A DNA stretch of 11,354 nt, taken from assembly GCA_946549155.1 (NCBI GenBank), contig CAMNQN010000101.1:1-11354 (forward strand), given 5' to 3'. Below the pieces are notes generated by a model that was not told the DNA's origin, searched no databases, and was given only the letters and a program-made list of their open reading frames with translations. Below, in pieces: positions 1-6,800 of this stretch (positions within the stretch are counted from its first letter, which is position 1; each line of letters starts with the position of its first letter). The stretch is from an uncultured Lachnospiraceae bacterium. GTDB taxonomy: Bacteria > Bacillota > Clostridia > Lachnospirales > Lachnospiraceae. The translations under genes were made by a program, and so were the position numbers.

Positions 1-4
1 ATGT

Positions 5-52
5 GGCCCTGCCGTCCCGCCTCATCCTGCGTCCGGGTAGTTAACAAAACAC
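5..52 (+). repeat. Left copy of a 48-bp GC-rich intergenic repeat (inverted relative to 11260-11307)
   Basis: When reverse-complemented, this segment aligns without gaps to 11260-11307, with 41 of 48 bases identical by hand alignment. The conserved blocks are TTAACAAAACAC (41-52), TCCTGCGTCC (25-34), CCCGCCTC (16-23 region) and GGCCCTGC (5-12). It lies just upstream of the promoter at 80-108. One frame (3-44) reads as a short tail ending R-L-I-L-R-P-G-S-stop, and the right copy gives a similar tail. The segment could therefore be the 3' end of a coding or repeat unit that starts beyond the window edge. No function is assigned; a dispersed intergenic repeat is the simplest reading. Confidence 0.7.
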
Positions 53-70
53 GAACATAGAAATCCTTTA

Positions 71-126
71 AATTACGGATTGAATTGTCTATGGAAATGA
101 GCTATAATTGTAACCAATTACGGATT
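71..126 (+). promoter_or_regulatory. Pair of 11-bp direct repeats (AATTACGGATT) framing the first promoter; candidate operator
   Basis: AATTACGGATT occurs at 71-81 and again, identical, at 116-126, a 45-bp offset. The first copy overlaps the start of the -35 hexamer (80-85). The second covers the predicted transcription start (about 115) and the start of the leader. The first copy also forms a small dyad with AATCC at 62-66 (AATCC-N10-GGATT). Two identical sites at these positions would suit a repressor binding both sides of RNA polymerase, but no known operator consensus was recognised. The repeat is seen directly; the regulatory role is inferred. Confidence 0.45.
80..108 (+). promoter_or_regulatory. 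Sigma-A-type promoter of the methyltransferase/GH3/HD-GYP operon
   Basis: The -35 box is TTGAAT (80-85) and the -10 box is a perfect TATAAT (103-108), with a 17-nt spacer. Transcription would start near 115, only about 16 nt before the TTG at 131 or about 49 nt before the ATG at 164. This is the only strong promoter seen before the first three plus-strand genes. Confidence 0.75.
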
Positions 127-130
127 TTGT

Positions 131-730
131 TTGGCTGAAAAAGGGATCAGGTTACATGGGGTTATGGGTGCGTTTGTTTTGGGGACAGCGGGATTTCTGC
201 TGTATTTTATTTATGATGTGAATAGTGTCCTGTGGAAACGTGCTGTATTGCAGACGTTTTTTGCTGTGGGCAGTCTGTGTGTGGCGGGTTCGGCTGTGTG
301 GGCTTTGAGAACGACGCGGCAGATACAGCCTGTTTTTGGTGCGGGTGCACTGCTGTTTTTGCTTCTGCTAATTTATACACTTTTTTTTGCCTTGCCGTTT
401 TCGGAGACTTATCGGGAGGAGAGCAGGCAGCGCCTGGCGTATACGGAAGGAGTATATGGCCTTTGCCGTCATCCTGGCGTGTTGTGGTTTGCAGGAGCTT
501 ATTTGTGTTTGTGGGGAGTGGAAGGGACGTTTCAGTCGGGGGTATACTTTCTTTCTATGATTTTGTGGGACTATCTCTATGTCCTGTTTCAGGATCTTTG
601 GACCTTTCCCAGAACATTTATTAATTATGAAGACTATAAGAAACAAACGCCTTTTTTGCTTCCGAACAGAGGAAGTGCAGGGGCGTATTTGGCGTGGAGA
701 AAGAAGCGCAGGCAGAGCGGAAGAATATGA
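131..730 (+). CDS. Isoprenylcysteine carboxyl methyltransferase / phospholipid methyltransferase-like integral membrane protein
   Basis: A hydrophobic protein of 199 aa with about five membrane segments (roughly residues 11-28, 37-58, 70-88, 114-130 and 136-154). The family signature is in the C-terminal half: G-x-Y-x-x-x-R-H-P around residues 107-115 (Arg113, His114, Pro115), then the Y-E-D-Y...P-F-L-L-P segment at about 166-178. This is the usual ICMT/PEMT arrangement, in which the RHP loop and the C-terminal E-x-Y segment form the SAM site. The substrate cannot be read: bacterial members methylate carboxyl groups, phospholipid amines or unknown lipids. The start is uncertain. TTG at 131 has no clear Shine-Dalgarno sequence. 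ATG at 164 follows GGGATCAGG and would shorten the protein by 11 residues without losing the motif. The stop overlaps the start of the next gene (ATGA), implying translational coupling. NnrU or other DUF1295-like relatives are alternatives. Confidence 0.75.
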   Translation: MAEKGIRLHGVMGAFVLGTAGFLLYFIYDVNSVLWKRAVLQTFFAVGSLCVAGSAVWALRTTRQIQPVFGAGALLFLLLLIYTLFFALPFSETYREESRQRLAYTEGVYGLCRHPGVLWFAGAYLCLWGVEGTFQSGVYFLSMILWDYLYVLFQDLWTFPRTFINYEDYKKQTPFLLPNRGSAGAYLAWRKKRRQSGRI

Positions 731-2346
731 ATCTGAAGGAAAAGCTGAAAAATCACCAATATAAAGAAATATGGCAGCAATACTGCGGCTTCCTGGATCT
801 GACCATGGACGGTTATATGAAGATTCAAAAGCGTCTGATGGAGGAGCAGATCCAGCTGTGGAGCAACAGCGGGCTGGGACAGTCTATTTTAAAGGGAAAG
901 CATCCCGGGACTCTGGAGGAGTTCCGGCAGATGGTTCCTCTGACGGAGTATGAGGATTATGCGGATATTTTGCTGGCAAAGCAGCCGCACATGCTTCCGG
1001 GGAATCCGATTATCTGGATTCAGACTACCTGGGAGGGCGGGCGGCATCCGATCAAGGTGGCTCCCTATACCAGAAGCATGCTGGATACCTACCGGAATAA
1101 TGTGGTGGCCTGTCTGATTCTCTCCACCAGTACGGAGAAGGGGAAGTTCGATGTGGCTTCCACGGACAAATTTCTCTATGGGCTGGCCCCTCTTCCTTAC
1201 GCTACAGGGCTGTTTCCGCTGGCGCTGGGGGAGGATATTGACATCGAATTTCTGCCTCCGGTGGAGGAGGCGGTGAATATGACCTTCAGTGAGCGGAACA
1301 AGGCTGGCTTTAAGATGGCGATGAAGCAGGACCTGGGCTTCTTTTTTGGACTGGGGAGCGTGGCCTATGCGGTGAGCCTCAGTCTCTCCAGCGTGGCAGG
1401 CTCCAGGGGAACGCAGGGGTTGTCCAGTCTTTTGAAGTGCAAGCCCCATATGGCCTTCCGTGTGATCAGGGCGAAGCACCGGTGCCGTCAGGAGGGCCGG
1501 GAGCTGATGCCGAAGGATTTGTTTCATCTGAAGGGCTTTATGGTGGCCGGGACAGATAATCAGTGCTACAAGGACGACCTGGAACGGCTTTGGGGGATTC
1601 GCCCCATGGAGCTGTTCGCGGGAACGGAGCCCTCCATTATCGGCACGGAGACCTGGACGAGGAAGGGCATGTATTTCTTCCCGGATACTGCGTTTTATGA
1701 GTTTATTCCGGAAACGGATATGATAAAAAATTATGAGGATCCTTCCTATATTCCCAGGACCTATCTGATGGATGAGGTGCGTCCGGGAGAAAAGTATGAG
1801 CTTGTGCTTACGATTCTTAAGGGCGGCGCCTTTGCAAGATACCGCTGCGGTGATATGTATCGCTGTGTCGGGCTGGAAAACCGGGAGGATGATACACGGA
1901 TTCCCCGATTTGAATATGTGGATCGGGTTCCCTGGATCATTGACATTGCCGGATTTACCCGGATTTCTGAAAATGGGATTCGGAGCGTGATGAAGCTGTC
2001 AGGGCTGCCTGTTGAGAACTGGGCGGCTGCCAAGGAGTACAATGAGCAGAAGCGGCCTTATCTTCATCTGTATGTGGAGTTAAAGCAGGAGGCACTGGTC
2101 AGCCAGGCTATCAGCTCGGAGATTTTGAAGGATCTGCTCAGTACCTATTTCAAATATATCGATCAGGATTACCGTGATTTGAAAAAGATACTGGGAATGG
2201 ACCCGCTGGAGGTCACCATACTGCGCTGCGGCAGCTTTGGGGCCTTTGAGCGGAAATACGGAAAAAAACTGCGGCAGATGAACCCGCCCTACTATGAATT
2301 GGACGAGCTTTTGCGGATGCAGGATCATACAAAAGTATATCGGTGA
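727..2346 (+). CDS. GH3-like acyl-acid amido synthetase family protein (adenylate-forming)
   Basis: A cytosolic protein of 539 aa resembling the GH3 family, which adenylates a carboxylic acid and joins it to an amino acid; plant members conjugate auxin and jasmonate. Visible hallmarks are the N-terminal P-L-T-E-Y-E-D-Y segment; an ATP-loop region starting T-T-W-E-G-G-R-H at residues 100-107, where classical members have a T-S-G-T-T-like loop; F-A-G-T-E-P-S with Thr300-Glu301 (motif II, YxxTE-like); G-E-K-Y-E-L-V-L-T; and R-Y-R-C-G-D with Asp376 (motif III). Length is near that of bacterial GH3-like proteins. I chose ATG 727 because it overlaps the upstream TGA (ATGA); an in-frame GTG at 694 would add 11 residues but has no better ribosome site. 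Family membership is fairly firm. Substrate is unknown, and the altered ATP loop leaves activity open. The coupled methyltransferase suggests a shared small-molecule or lipid product (inference). Confidence 0.8.
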   Translation: MNLKEKLKNHQYKEIWQQYCGFLDLTMDGYMKIQKRLMEEQIQLWSNSGLGQSILKGKHPGTLEEFRQMVPLTEYEDYADILLAKQPHMLPGNPIIWIQTTWEGGRHPIKVAPYTRSMLDTYRNNVVACLILSTSTEKGKFDVASTDKFLYGLAPLPYATGLFPLALGEDIDIEFLPPVEEAVNMTFSERNKAGFKMAMKQDLGFFFGLGSVAYAVSLSLSSVAGSRGTQGLSSLLKCKPHMAFRVIRAKHRCRQEGRELMPKDLFHLKGFMVAGTDNQCYKDDLERLWGIRPMELFAGTEPSIIGTETWTRKGMYFFPDTAFYEFIPETDMIKNYEDPSYIPRTYLMDEVRPGEKYELVLTILKGGAFARYRCGDMYRCVGLENREDDTRIPRFEYVDRVPWIIDIAGFTRISENGIRSVMKLSGLPVENWAAAKEYNEQKRPYLHLYVELKQEALVSQAISSEILKDLLSTYFKYIDQDYRDLKKILGMDPLEVTILRCGSFGAFERKYGKKLRQMNPPYYELDELLRMQDHTKVYR

Positions 2347-2383
2347 CGCTTTTGGGAACCGGGGATACGGATAAGAGGATTTT

Positions 2384-4921
2384 ATGGGTACATACGGCTA
2401 CATTTCTATTATTGCCATGTTTTGCTATGGTTTCATGCTATTGACCTTCCTGGCTGCCAAGAAGGATAAGCTGGTGAACAGCTTTCTGATTATGCTGGTA
2501 GGGCTCATGTGCTGGAGCGGTGGTTCTGTTTTCATGCGCGCTTTGATGTGGCCGAACTATATTTTCTGGTACCATGTTTCCCTTCTGGGAATTTTGCTGC
2601 TGCCCTATGCCTATTATCTGTATATCAATGCGCTGGGGGATATCCGGGAACGCTTTGTGGGGAAAATTTACCTGGTGGTTATGCTGACCTGTTTTCTGAT
2701 CAATATTCCCAGCGGCTTTGTTCTGAAATATCCGGCGCTGGTGGAGACAGACGGAACACGTTCCTTCGTCTATTCCATGAATCGGAATGTGGCGATATTT
2801 TTCCTTGTGGCCGCGGTGCTGATTCTTCATATGTTCCGCAATGTGGTGAAGGTATGCCGGAAAAATCCCAATATGCGCCGGCAGTATGATCCGCTGGTGG
2901 TGGGTGTGGTGGTGCTGTTTGCCGGTAATCTTCTCATTGGGCTGCCATTTTTTGACGGCTTTCCGGTGGACATTCTGGGAGGGCTTTTGAATGCGTTTCT
3001 GCTGCTGTATGCGCTGATCCGCAGAAGACTCTTCCGGCTCCAGATGCTGGCCTCGGAAGGGATTTGCTATGGTTTTGGGCTTTTGTTTTCCGGCTTGCTG
3101 CTGTTTAATCTTTATCCCTATCTGCTGAGGCTTGTGCAGGCGCACATCCCGGCGACGGCAGATTACTATCCGCTGATTTTTGCGGTGCTGTTTTTGGCTG
3201 TCTATCTGGGGACCACATTCCTTTGGCGGCTGTTGGTGAACAATGTGTTTGTGAAGGAGGAGCTGTACCAGGCTGAAAAAATAAAAACCTTCAGTTCCTC
3301 GGTGGCCAAGACGCTGCGCCTGCAGGAAATTATGGCGGAGACGGTCCGGGTGATAAAGGATACCATATCGGTGGACCGTATCTATATCTGTATGCAGGGA
3401 TGTCCGGGAAGCCCTTACCGGGGCTTGTACAGCGACTGTCCGCTGCAGGATCTGGATGTTTCGCTGGATGAGGAGAATCCCATCATCCTCTGGCTGGAAA
3501 AAAATGATGAGCCTCTGGTTTATAAGGAGTTCCGCTATACGGTGGAATATAAGTCCATGTGGGAGACGGAAAAGTATCGGCTGGAGCAGATGGGGGTTCA
3601 GTGCTGTGTGGGCTTAAAGGATGCAAACCGGCTGATTGGCGTGCTTCTTCTTGCATATAAGGACGGAAAAGAGGGGATGAGGTACAGTGACGTTCAGATG
3701 CTTTCCTCCATCTCCTCGGTGGCATCTATTGCCATAAAGAATGCCAGGCTTTATGAGCAGGCATACCGGGAGGCCCGGACGGATGAGATGACGGGACTTC
3801 TGAACCGGAAGTATTTTTATGAGGTGCTGAACCGGGAATTTGAAAAGAGCAAGGAGTCCTCCTTGGCGCTGGCGATGCTGAATGTGGATGATTTTAAGCT
3901 GTATAACCAGCTTTATGGCGTGAAGGAAGGGGATCTGTGCCTGAAGCGCATCGCGGATATCATTCAGTGCAGCGTGGGAGAAAGCGGATATACGGCCCGC
4001 TACAGCGGGAAGGAATTTGCAATATTGCTTCCGGGCTACGATATTTTTTCCGCCAGAAATCTGGTGAAGAATATCTGTCAGCAGATTTATCAGATGAACA
4101 ATCAGAATCAGGATTATAAGCTGAAGGCGATTACCGTCAGCGCAGGAGTCAGCGCGGCACCCTATGGGGCCCGGTCAGTGAAGGAACTGATGGATAATGT
4201 GGACCTGGCGGTGTATCATGTAAAGCACAGGGGAAAAAATGGCGTGCAGGTGTTCGATATCGCATTTCAGAATATCCAGGAAAAGGAGAGTTCGCCGGAC
4301 CATGTCAATATTTATAAGGAATATGAGGCGACGATCTACGCTCTGACTGCCGCTATTGATGCGAAGGATCACTATACCTTCAGCCATTCCAACAGCGTGG
4401 CCTACTACGCCACGGAATTGGCCAAGGCTTTGGGGATGAACGGGGGCGTGGTGGAGATTGTACGTCAGGCAGCGCTGCTCCACGATGTGGGAAAGATTGG
4501 TATTCCGGAGGATATTCTGAATAAGGCGGGACGGCTGACGGAGGAGGAGTACGAGGTGATCAAGGGCCATGTGGAGGCTTCCATCGGGATTATCCGCCAT
4601 TTGCCCTCCCTGGATTATGTGATTCCTGCGGTGATGGGACATCATGAGCGGTACGACGGAAAGGGATATCCCCGCAGGATTGCCGGGGAGGATATTCCCG
4701 CCACTGCCCGGATTTTATGTATTGCAGATTCCTTTGACGCCATGACATCGAAGCGGAGCTATAAAAAAGCGTATGCGGTGGAGACCGCTCAGGAGATTTT
4801 GCTGGAAAACGCAGGAACGCAGTTTGATCCCCAGATGGCAAGAACTTTTGTACAATGTCTGGATACGGGGAGGATTAAACTGGTGCGCGGGGAGTTCAGC
4901 GGGGACATAAGTATGGGCTGA
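2384..4921 (+). CDS. Membrane GAF-GGDEF(degenerate)-HD-GYP protein; probable c-di-GMP phosphodiesterase
   Basis: An 845-aa membrane signalling protein. Residues 1-285 hold about nine hydrophobic segments resembling the 7TM sensor of some histidine kinases. A GAF-like domain follows (about 300-460), then a GGDEF-fold domain (about 465-625) and a complete HD-GYP domain (about 647-840). HD-GYP enzymes hydrolyse c-di-GMP to pGpG/GMP. The metal-binding and signature residues are present: His668, His700-Asp701, His753-His754-Glu755, and the D-G-K-G-Y-P block at 758-763. The GGDEF domain looks catalytically dead. Its signature is S-G-K-E-F (541-545), and the first metal Asp of the D-x-D-x-F-K motif is Asn500, so it probably binds nucleotide or merely folds. 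AAGAGG at 2373-2378, five bases before the ATG, supports the start. It lies 37 nt after the GH3-like gene with no terminator between, so it probably belongs to that operon. The sensed ligand is unknown. Confidence 0.88.
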   Translation: MGTYGYISIIAMFCYGFMLLTFLAAKKDKLVNSFLIMLVGLMCWSGGSVFMRALMWPNYIFWYHVSLLGILLLPYAYYLYINALGDIRERFVGKIYLVVMLTCFLINIPSGFVLKYPALVETDGTRSFVYSMNRNVAIFFLVAAVLILHMFRNVVKVCRKNPNMRRQYDPLVVGVVVLFAGNLLIGLPFFDGFPVDILGGLLNAFLLLYALIRRRLFRLQMLASEGICYGFGLLFSGLLLFNLYPYLLRLVQAHIPATADYYPLIFAVLFLAVYLGTTFLWRLLVNNVFVKEELYQAEKIKTFSSSVAKTLRLQEIMAETVRVIKDTISVDRIYICMQGCPGSPYRGLYSDCPLQDLDVSLDEENPIILWLEKNDEPLVYKEFRYTVEYKSMWETEKYRLEQMGVQCCVGLKDANRLIGVLLLAYKDGKEGMRYSDVQMLSSISSVASIAIKNARLYEQAYREARTDEMTGLLNRKYFYEVLNREFEKSKESSLALAMLNVDDFKLYNQLYGVKEGDLCLKRIADIIQCSVGESGYTARYSGKEFAILLPGYDIFSARNLVKNICQQIYQMNNQNQDYKLKAITVSAGVSAAPYGARSVKELMDNVDLAVYHVKHRGKNGVQVFDIAFQNIQEKESSPDHVNIYKEYEATIYALTAAIDAKDHYTFSHSNSVAYYATELAKALGMNGGVVEIVRQAALLHDVGKIGIPEDILNKAGRLTEEEYEVIKGHVEASIGIIRHLPSLDYVIPAVMGHHERYDGKGYPRRIAGEDIPATARILCIADSFDAMTSKRSYKKAYAVETAQEILLENAGTQFDPQMARTFVQCLDTGRIKLVRGEFSGDISMG

Positions 4922-4939
4922 TCCTTTGTGATTTTTCCC

Positions 4940-4968
4940 TGTACAAAGAAAGGTTTTTCGGGTATAAT
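4940..4968 (+). promoter_or_regulatory. Predicted sigma-A-type promoter for the HAD-trmO-MATE genes
   Basis: TGTACA (4940-4945, 4/6 to TTGACA) is separated by 17 nt from a perfect TATAAT (4963-4968), just after the stop of the HD-GYP gene. Transcription would start near 4975. I saw no convincing terminator between that stop and this promoter, so read-through from upstream is possible. Confidence 0.6.
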
Positions 4969-5027
4969 GATATAGAAAAGACGTGGGGCGGGACTGATGC
5001 AGAATGTGACATTCCCGTCTCTTCTCT

Positions 5028-6068
5028 ATGTATCAGAGTCCAATGGTACAGACGGCAGGAAACCGGAAAAATACGGACAGATATGGAAATGGAAAGAAAG
5101 TGAGAAAAAAGGTGGAACGAGAGAACACGGAAGGGACGGCGGACAAAGCGCAGAGCCGGGAAGCCGGCGGGTACCGGATCATAGCCCTGGATCTGGATGG
5201 CACGGTGCTGAACGATGAAAAAAAGATTGACGAAAGGACGCAGGCCGCGATACACAAAGCTTTGGCGGCCGGAAAAGAAGTGGTGTTTTGTTCCGGCCGG
5301 TCCTATGATGAGATGGCAGATATTCTGGCGGATTATCCTGATATGAATTATCTGTGCGGTGAGAGCGGGGCACTGGTATACGACCTGAAAGGGAGAAAAC
5401 CGGTGTCTGTGGTATCCGTCTCCCGGGAGGCGATAGCGGCGGTGAAAAAGGTGGTGGAGGGGCGGGATGTTATGCTCCATCTTATCAGCGAGGGCCGGGC
5501 GCTGGTGAACCGTGCCCAGCTTTCCCGCATGGCGCACTACCAGATGGGAATCTATCAGGAAATGTTTTACAGGGTGGCCACAGCGGTGGAAGATGTTTTT
5601 CAGACGGTGGAAGAAGAAAACTGCAGTGTGGAGAAGATCAATCTGTTTCATACCAGTGTGGAAGAGCGCAGGAAGTCTTTTGAACTCCTGAAACAGATGG
5701 GGGTGCCTGTGACCATGGTCTTCTCAGAGATTGCCTCTCTTGAGTGTTCGCCTCTGGGGCTGAGCAAGGCGGTGGGGCTGCGGACGCTCTGCGGGGAGCT
5801 TGGCGTCACCATGGAACAGGTAATCATGGTGGGAGATGCGGATAATGACCTGGAGGCTATGGAAGCAGTGGGCCTGGCGGTGGCTATGGGCAATGCCAAC
5901 GATCATGTCCGGGCAGTCAGCCAGGTTCAGGTGGCCGACAACAACCACAGCGGCTGCGCGGAGGCCATCGAGACCTATTTGCTTGACGGACAGAGGCAGG
6001 AAGGTTCCAGACCCCCCCGGCCCGGAGCTGTAAATGGGGCGGATGGGAACAGGATGGAAACAGAGTGA
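5028..6068 (+). CDS. Cof-type HAD-IIB family sugar/nucleotide phosphatase
   Basis: A HAD-superfamily hydrolase (Cof/YidA type), a cytosolic Mg-dependent phosphatase usually acting on sugar phosphates or similar small metabolites. Motif I is A-L-D-L-D-G-T with Asp55 (nucleophile) and Asp57. Motif II is C-S-G-R with Ser89. The motif III lysine is Lys247 (L-S-K). Motif IV is G-D-A-D-N-D with Asp270 and Asp274. The last part, N-H-S-G-C-A-E-A-I, matches the family ending. The start is unclear. ATG 5028 gives 346 aa with about 48 charged residues before motif I, where the family normally has fewer than ten, and no good ribosome site. ATG 5043 is similar. GTG 5100 follows GGAAAG at 5091-5096 and gives 322 aa. 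The last 20 or so residues also look like extra tail. The gene ends ten bases before the probable trmO start, suggesting co-transcription. The substrate cannot be predicted. Confidence 0.85.
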   Translation: MYQSPMVQTAGNRKNTDRYGNGKKVRKKVERENTEGTADKAQSREAGGYRIIALDLDGTVLNDEKKIDERTQAAIHKALAAGKEVVFCSGRSYDEMADILADYPDMNYLCGESGALVYDLKGRKPVSVVSVSREAIAAVKKVVEGRDVMLHLISEGRALVNRAQLSRMAHYQMGIYQEMFYRVATAVEDVFQTVEEENCSVEKINLFHTSVEERRKSFELLKQMGVPVTMVFSEIASLECSPLGLSKAVGLRTLCGELGVTMEQVIMVGDADNDLEAMEAVGLAVAMGNANDHVRAVSQVQVADNNHSGCAEAIETYLLDGQRQEGSRPPRPGAVNGADGNRMETE

Positions 6069-6078
6069 GGAAAAAGGG

Positions 6079-6774
6079 ATGGAAGGCGAGATGAAAACGA
6101 TAGCGCGGATACACAGCGATTTCCGGGAAAAGTTCGGCATACCCAGACAGAGCGGTATTGTGCCGGAGCTGAAGGCAAAAATCGTATTTGAACCGGAGTA
6201 CCGAAATCCGCATGCGGTTATGGGACTGGAGGAATATTCGCATATCTGGCTTCTCTGGCAGTTTTCCCAGGCGGTACGAAAGACCTGGTCGCCCACGGTT
6301 TTGCCACCGAGGCTGGGCGGAAAGACCCATATGGGTGTGTTTGCCACCCGGTCGCCCTTCCGTCCGAATGCCATCGGGCTGTCCTCGGTGCGGCTGGAGC
6401 GGGTGGAGCTGCATGAAAAGCTGGGACCGGTGCTGTACGTGTCCGGAGCGGATTTGCTGGACGGTACCCCCATCTATGATATTAAGCCCTATCTGGCCTA
6501 CACGGACAGTCATCCCGATGCGGTATGCGGATTTGCGGACCGGGTCAGGGACTATGAGCTGGAGGTGGTTTTCCCGGAGCAGCTGCTGGCGCAGATTCCC
6601 AGGGAGAAAAGGGAGGCCGCGGTGGGAATTTTGCGGCAGGATCCCCGGCCCTCCTATCAGAATGATCCGCAGCGCCGGTACGGCGTGGCTTTTGCGGGCT
6701 TTGATATCCGGTTTCATGTGCAGGATGGAGTGCTTACTGTGTGCGAGGTGGAACGGCTGGTGCGGCAGGATTAA
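6079..6774 (+). CDS. trmO: tRNA (N6-threonylcarbamoyladenosine(37)-N6)-methyltransferase TrmO (TsaA/YaeB family)
   Basis: A 231-aa enzyme that uses SAM to methylate t6A37 to m6t6A37 in threonine tRNAs, tuning decoding of ACN codons in the cytosol. The match to E. coli YaeB/TsaA is clear across the protein: E-K-F-G-I-P-R-Q near the N-terminus, the long conserved block starting P-P-R-L-G-G-K at residues 76-82 and running through F-A-T-R-S and F-R-P-N to about 100, D-G-T-P at 128-131 followed by D-I-K-P-Y-L, and Q-D-P-R-P-S-Y at 187-193. I chose ATG 6079 because GAGG at 6067-6070, overlapping the upstream stop, lies eight bases before it. ATG 6091 (AAGG four bases upstream) is also possible and loses only four residues. 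Earlier in-frame starts (6034, 6043) would overlap the HAD gene and are not needed by homology. It is one of several small housekeeping genes in this run. Confidence 0.93.
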   Translation: MEGEMKTIARIHSDFREKFGIPRQSGIVPELKAKIVFEPEYRNPHAVMGLEEYSHIWLLWQFSQAVRKTWSPTVLPPRLGGKTHMGVFATRSPFRPNAIGLSSVRLERVELHEKLGPVLYVSGADLLDGTPIYDIKPYLAYTDSHPDAVCGFADRVRDYELEVVFPEQLLAQIPREKREAAVGILRQDPRPSYQNDPQRRYGVAFAGFDIRFHVQDGVLTVCEVERLVRQD

Positions 6775-6800
6775 AAAATTAGCGGAAAAGAGTGATAAAT

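Noticed and set aside
91..138. Short ORF (15 codons) ending at the start of the methyltransferase gene, considered as a leader peptide
   Set aside because: Its ATG lies upstream of and within the predicted promoter (-10 at 103-108), so it would not be in the transcript, and it has no Shine-Dalgarno sequence.
2347..2383. c-di-GMP riboswitch before the HD-GYP gene
   Set aside because: The gap is only 37 nt, too short for a GEMM-type riboswitch, and it contains only a normal ribosome binding site.
4997..5218. 73-codon ORF with a G-rich stretch just upstream, ahead of the HAD gene
   Set aside because: It overlaps the HAD gene out of frame, including motif I, and has no recognisable features. 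The G-rich stretch alone is not enough to call a gene, although it lies at the first ATG after the promoter.
5724..6717. Two long antisense open frames (249 and 266 codons) across the HAD and trmO genes
   Set aside because: They lie antisense to genes with strong conserved motifs, show no recognisable domain, and have no ribosome site or promoter. They are best explained as shadows.
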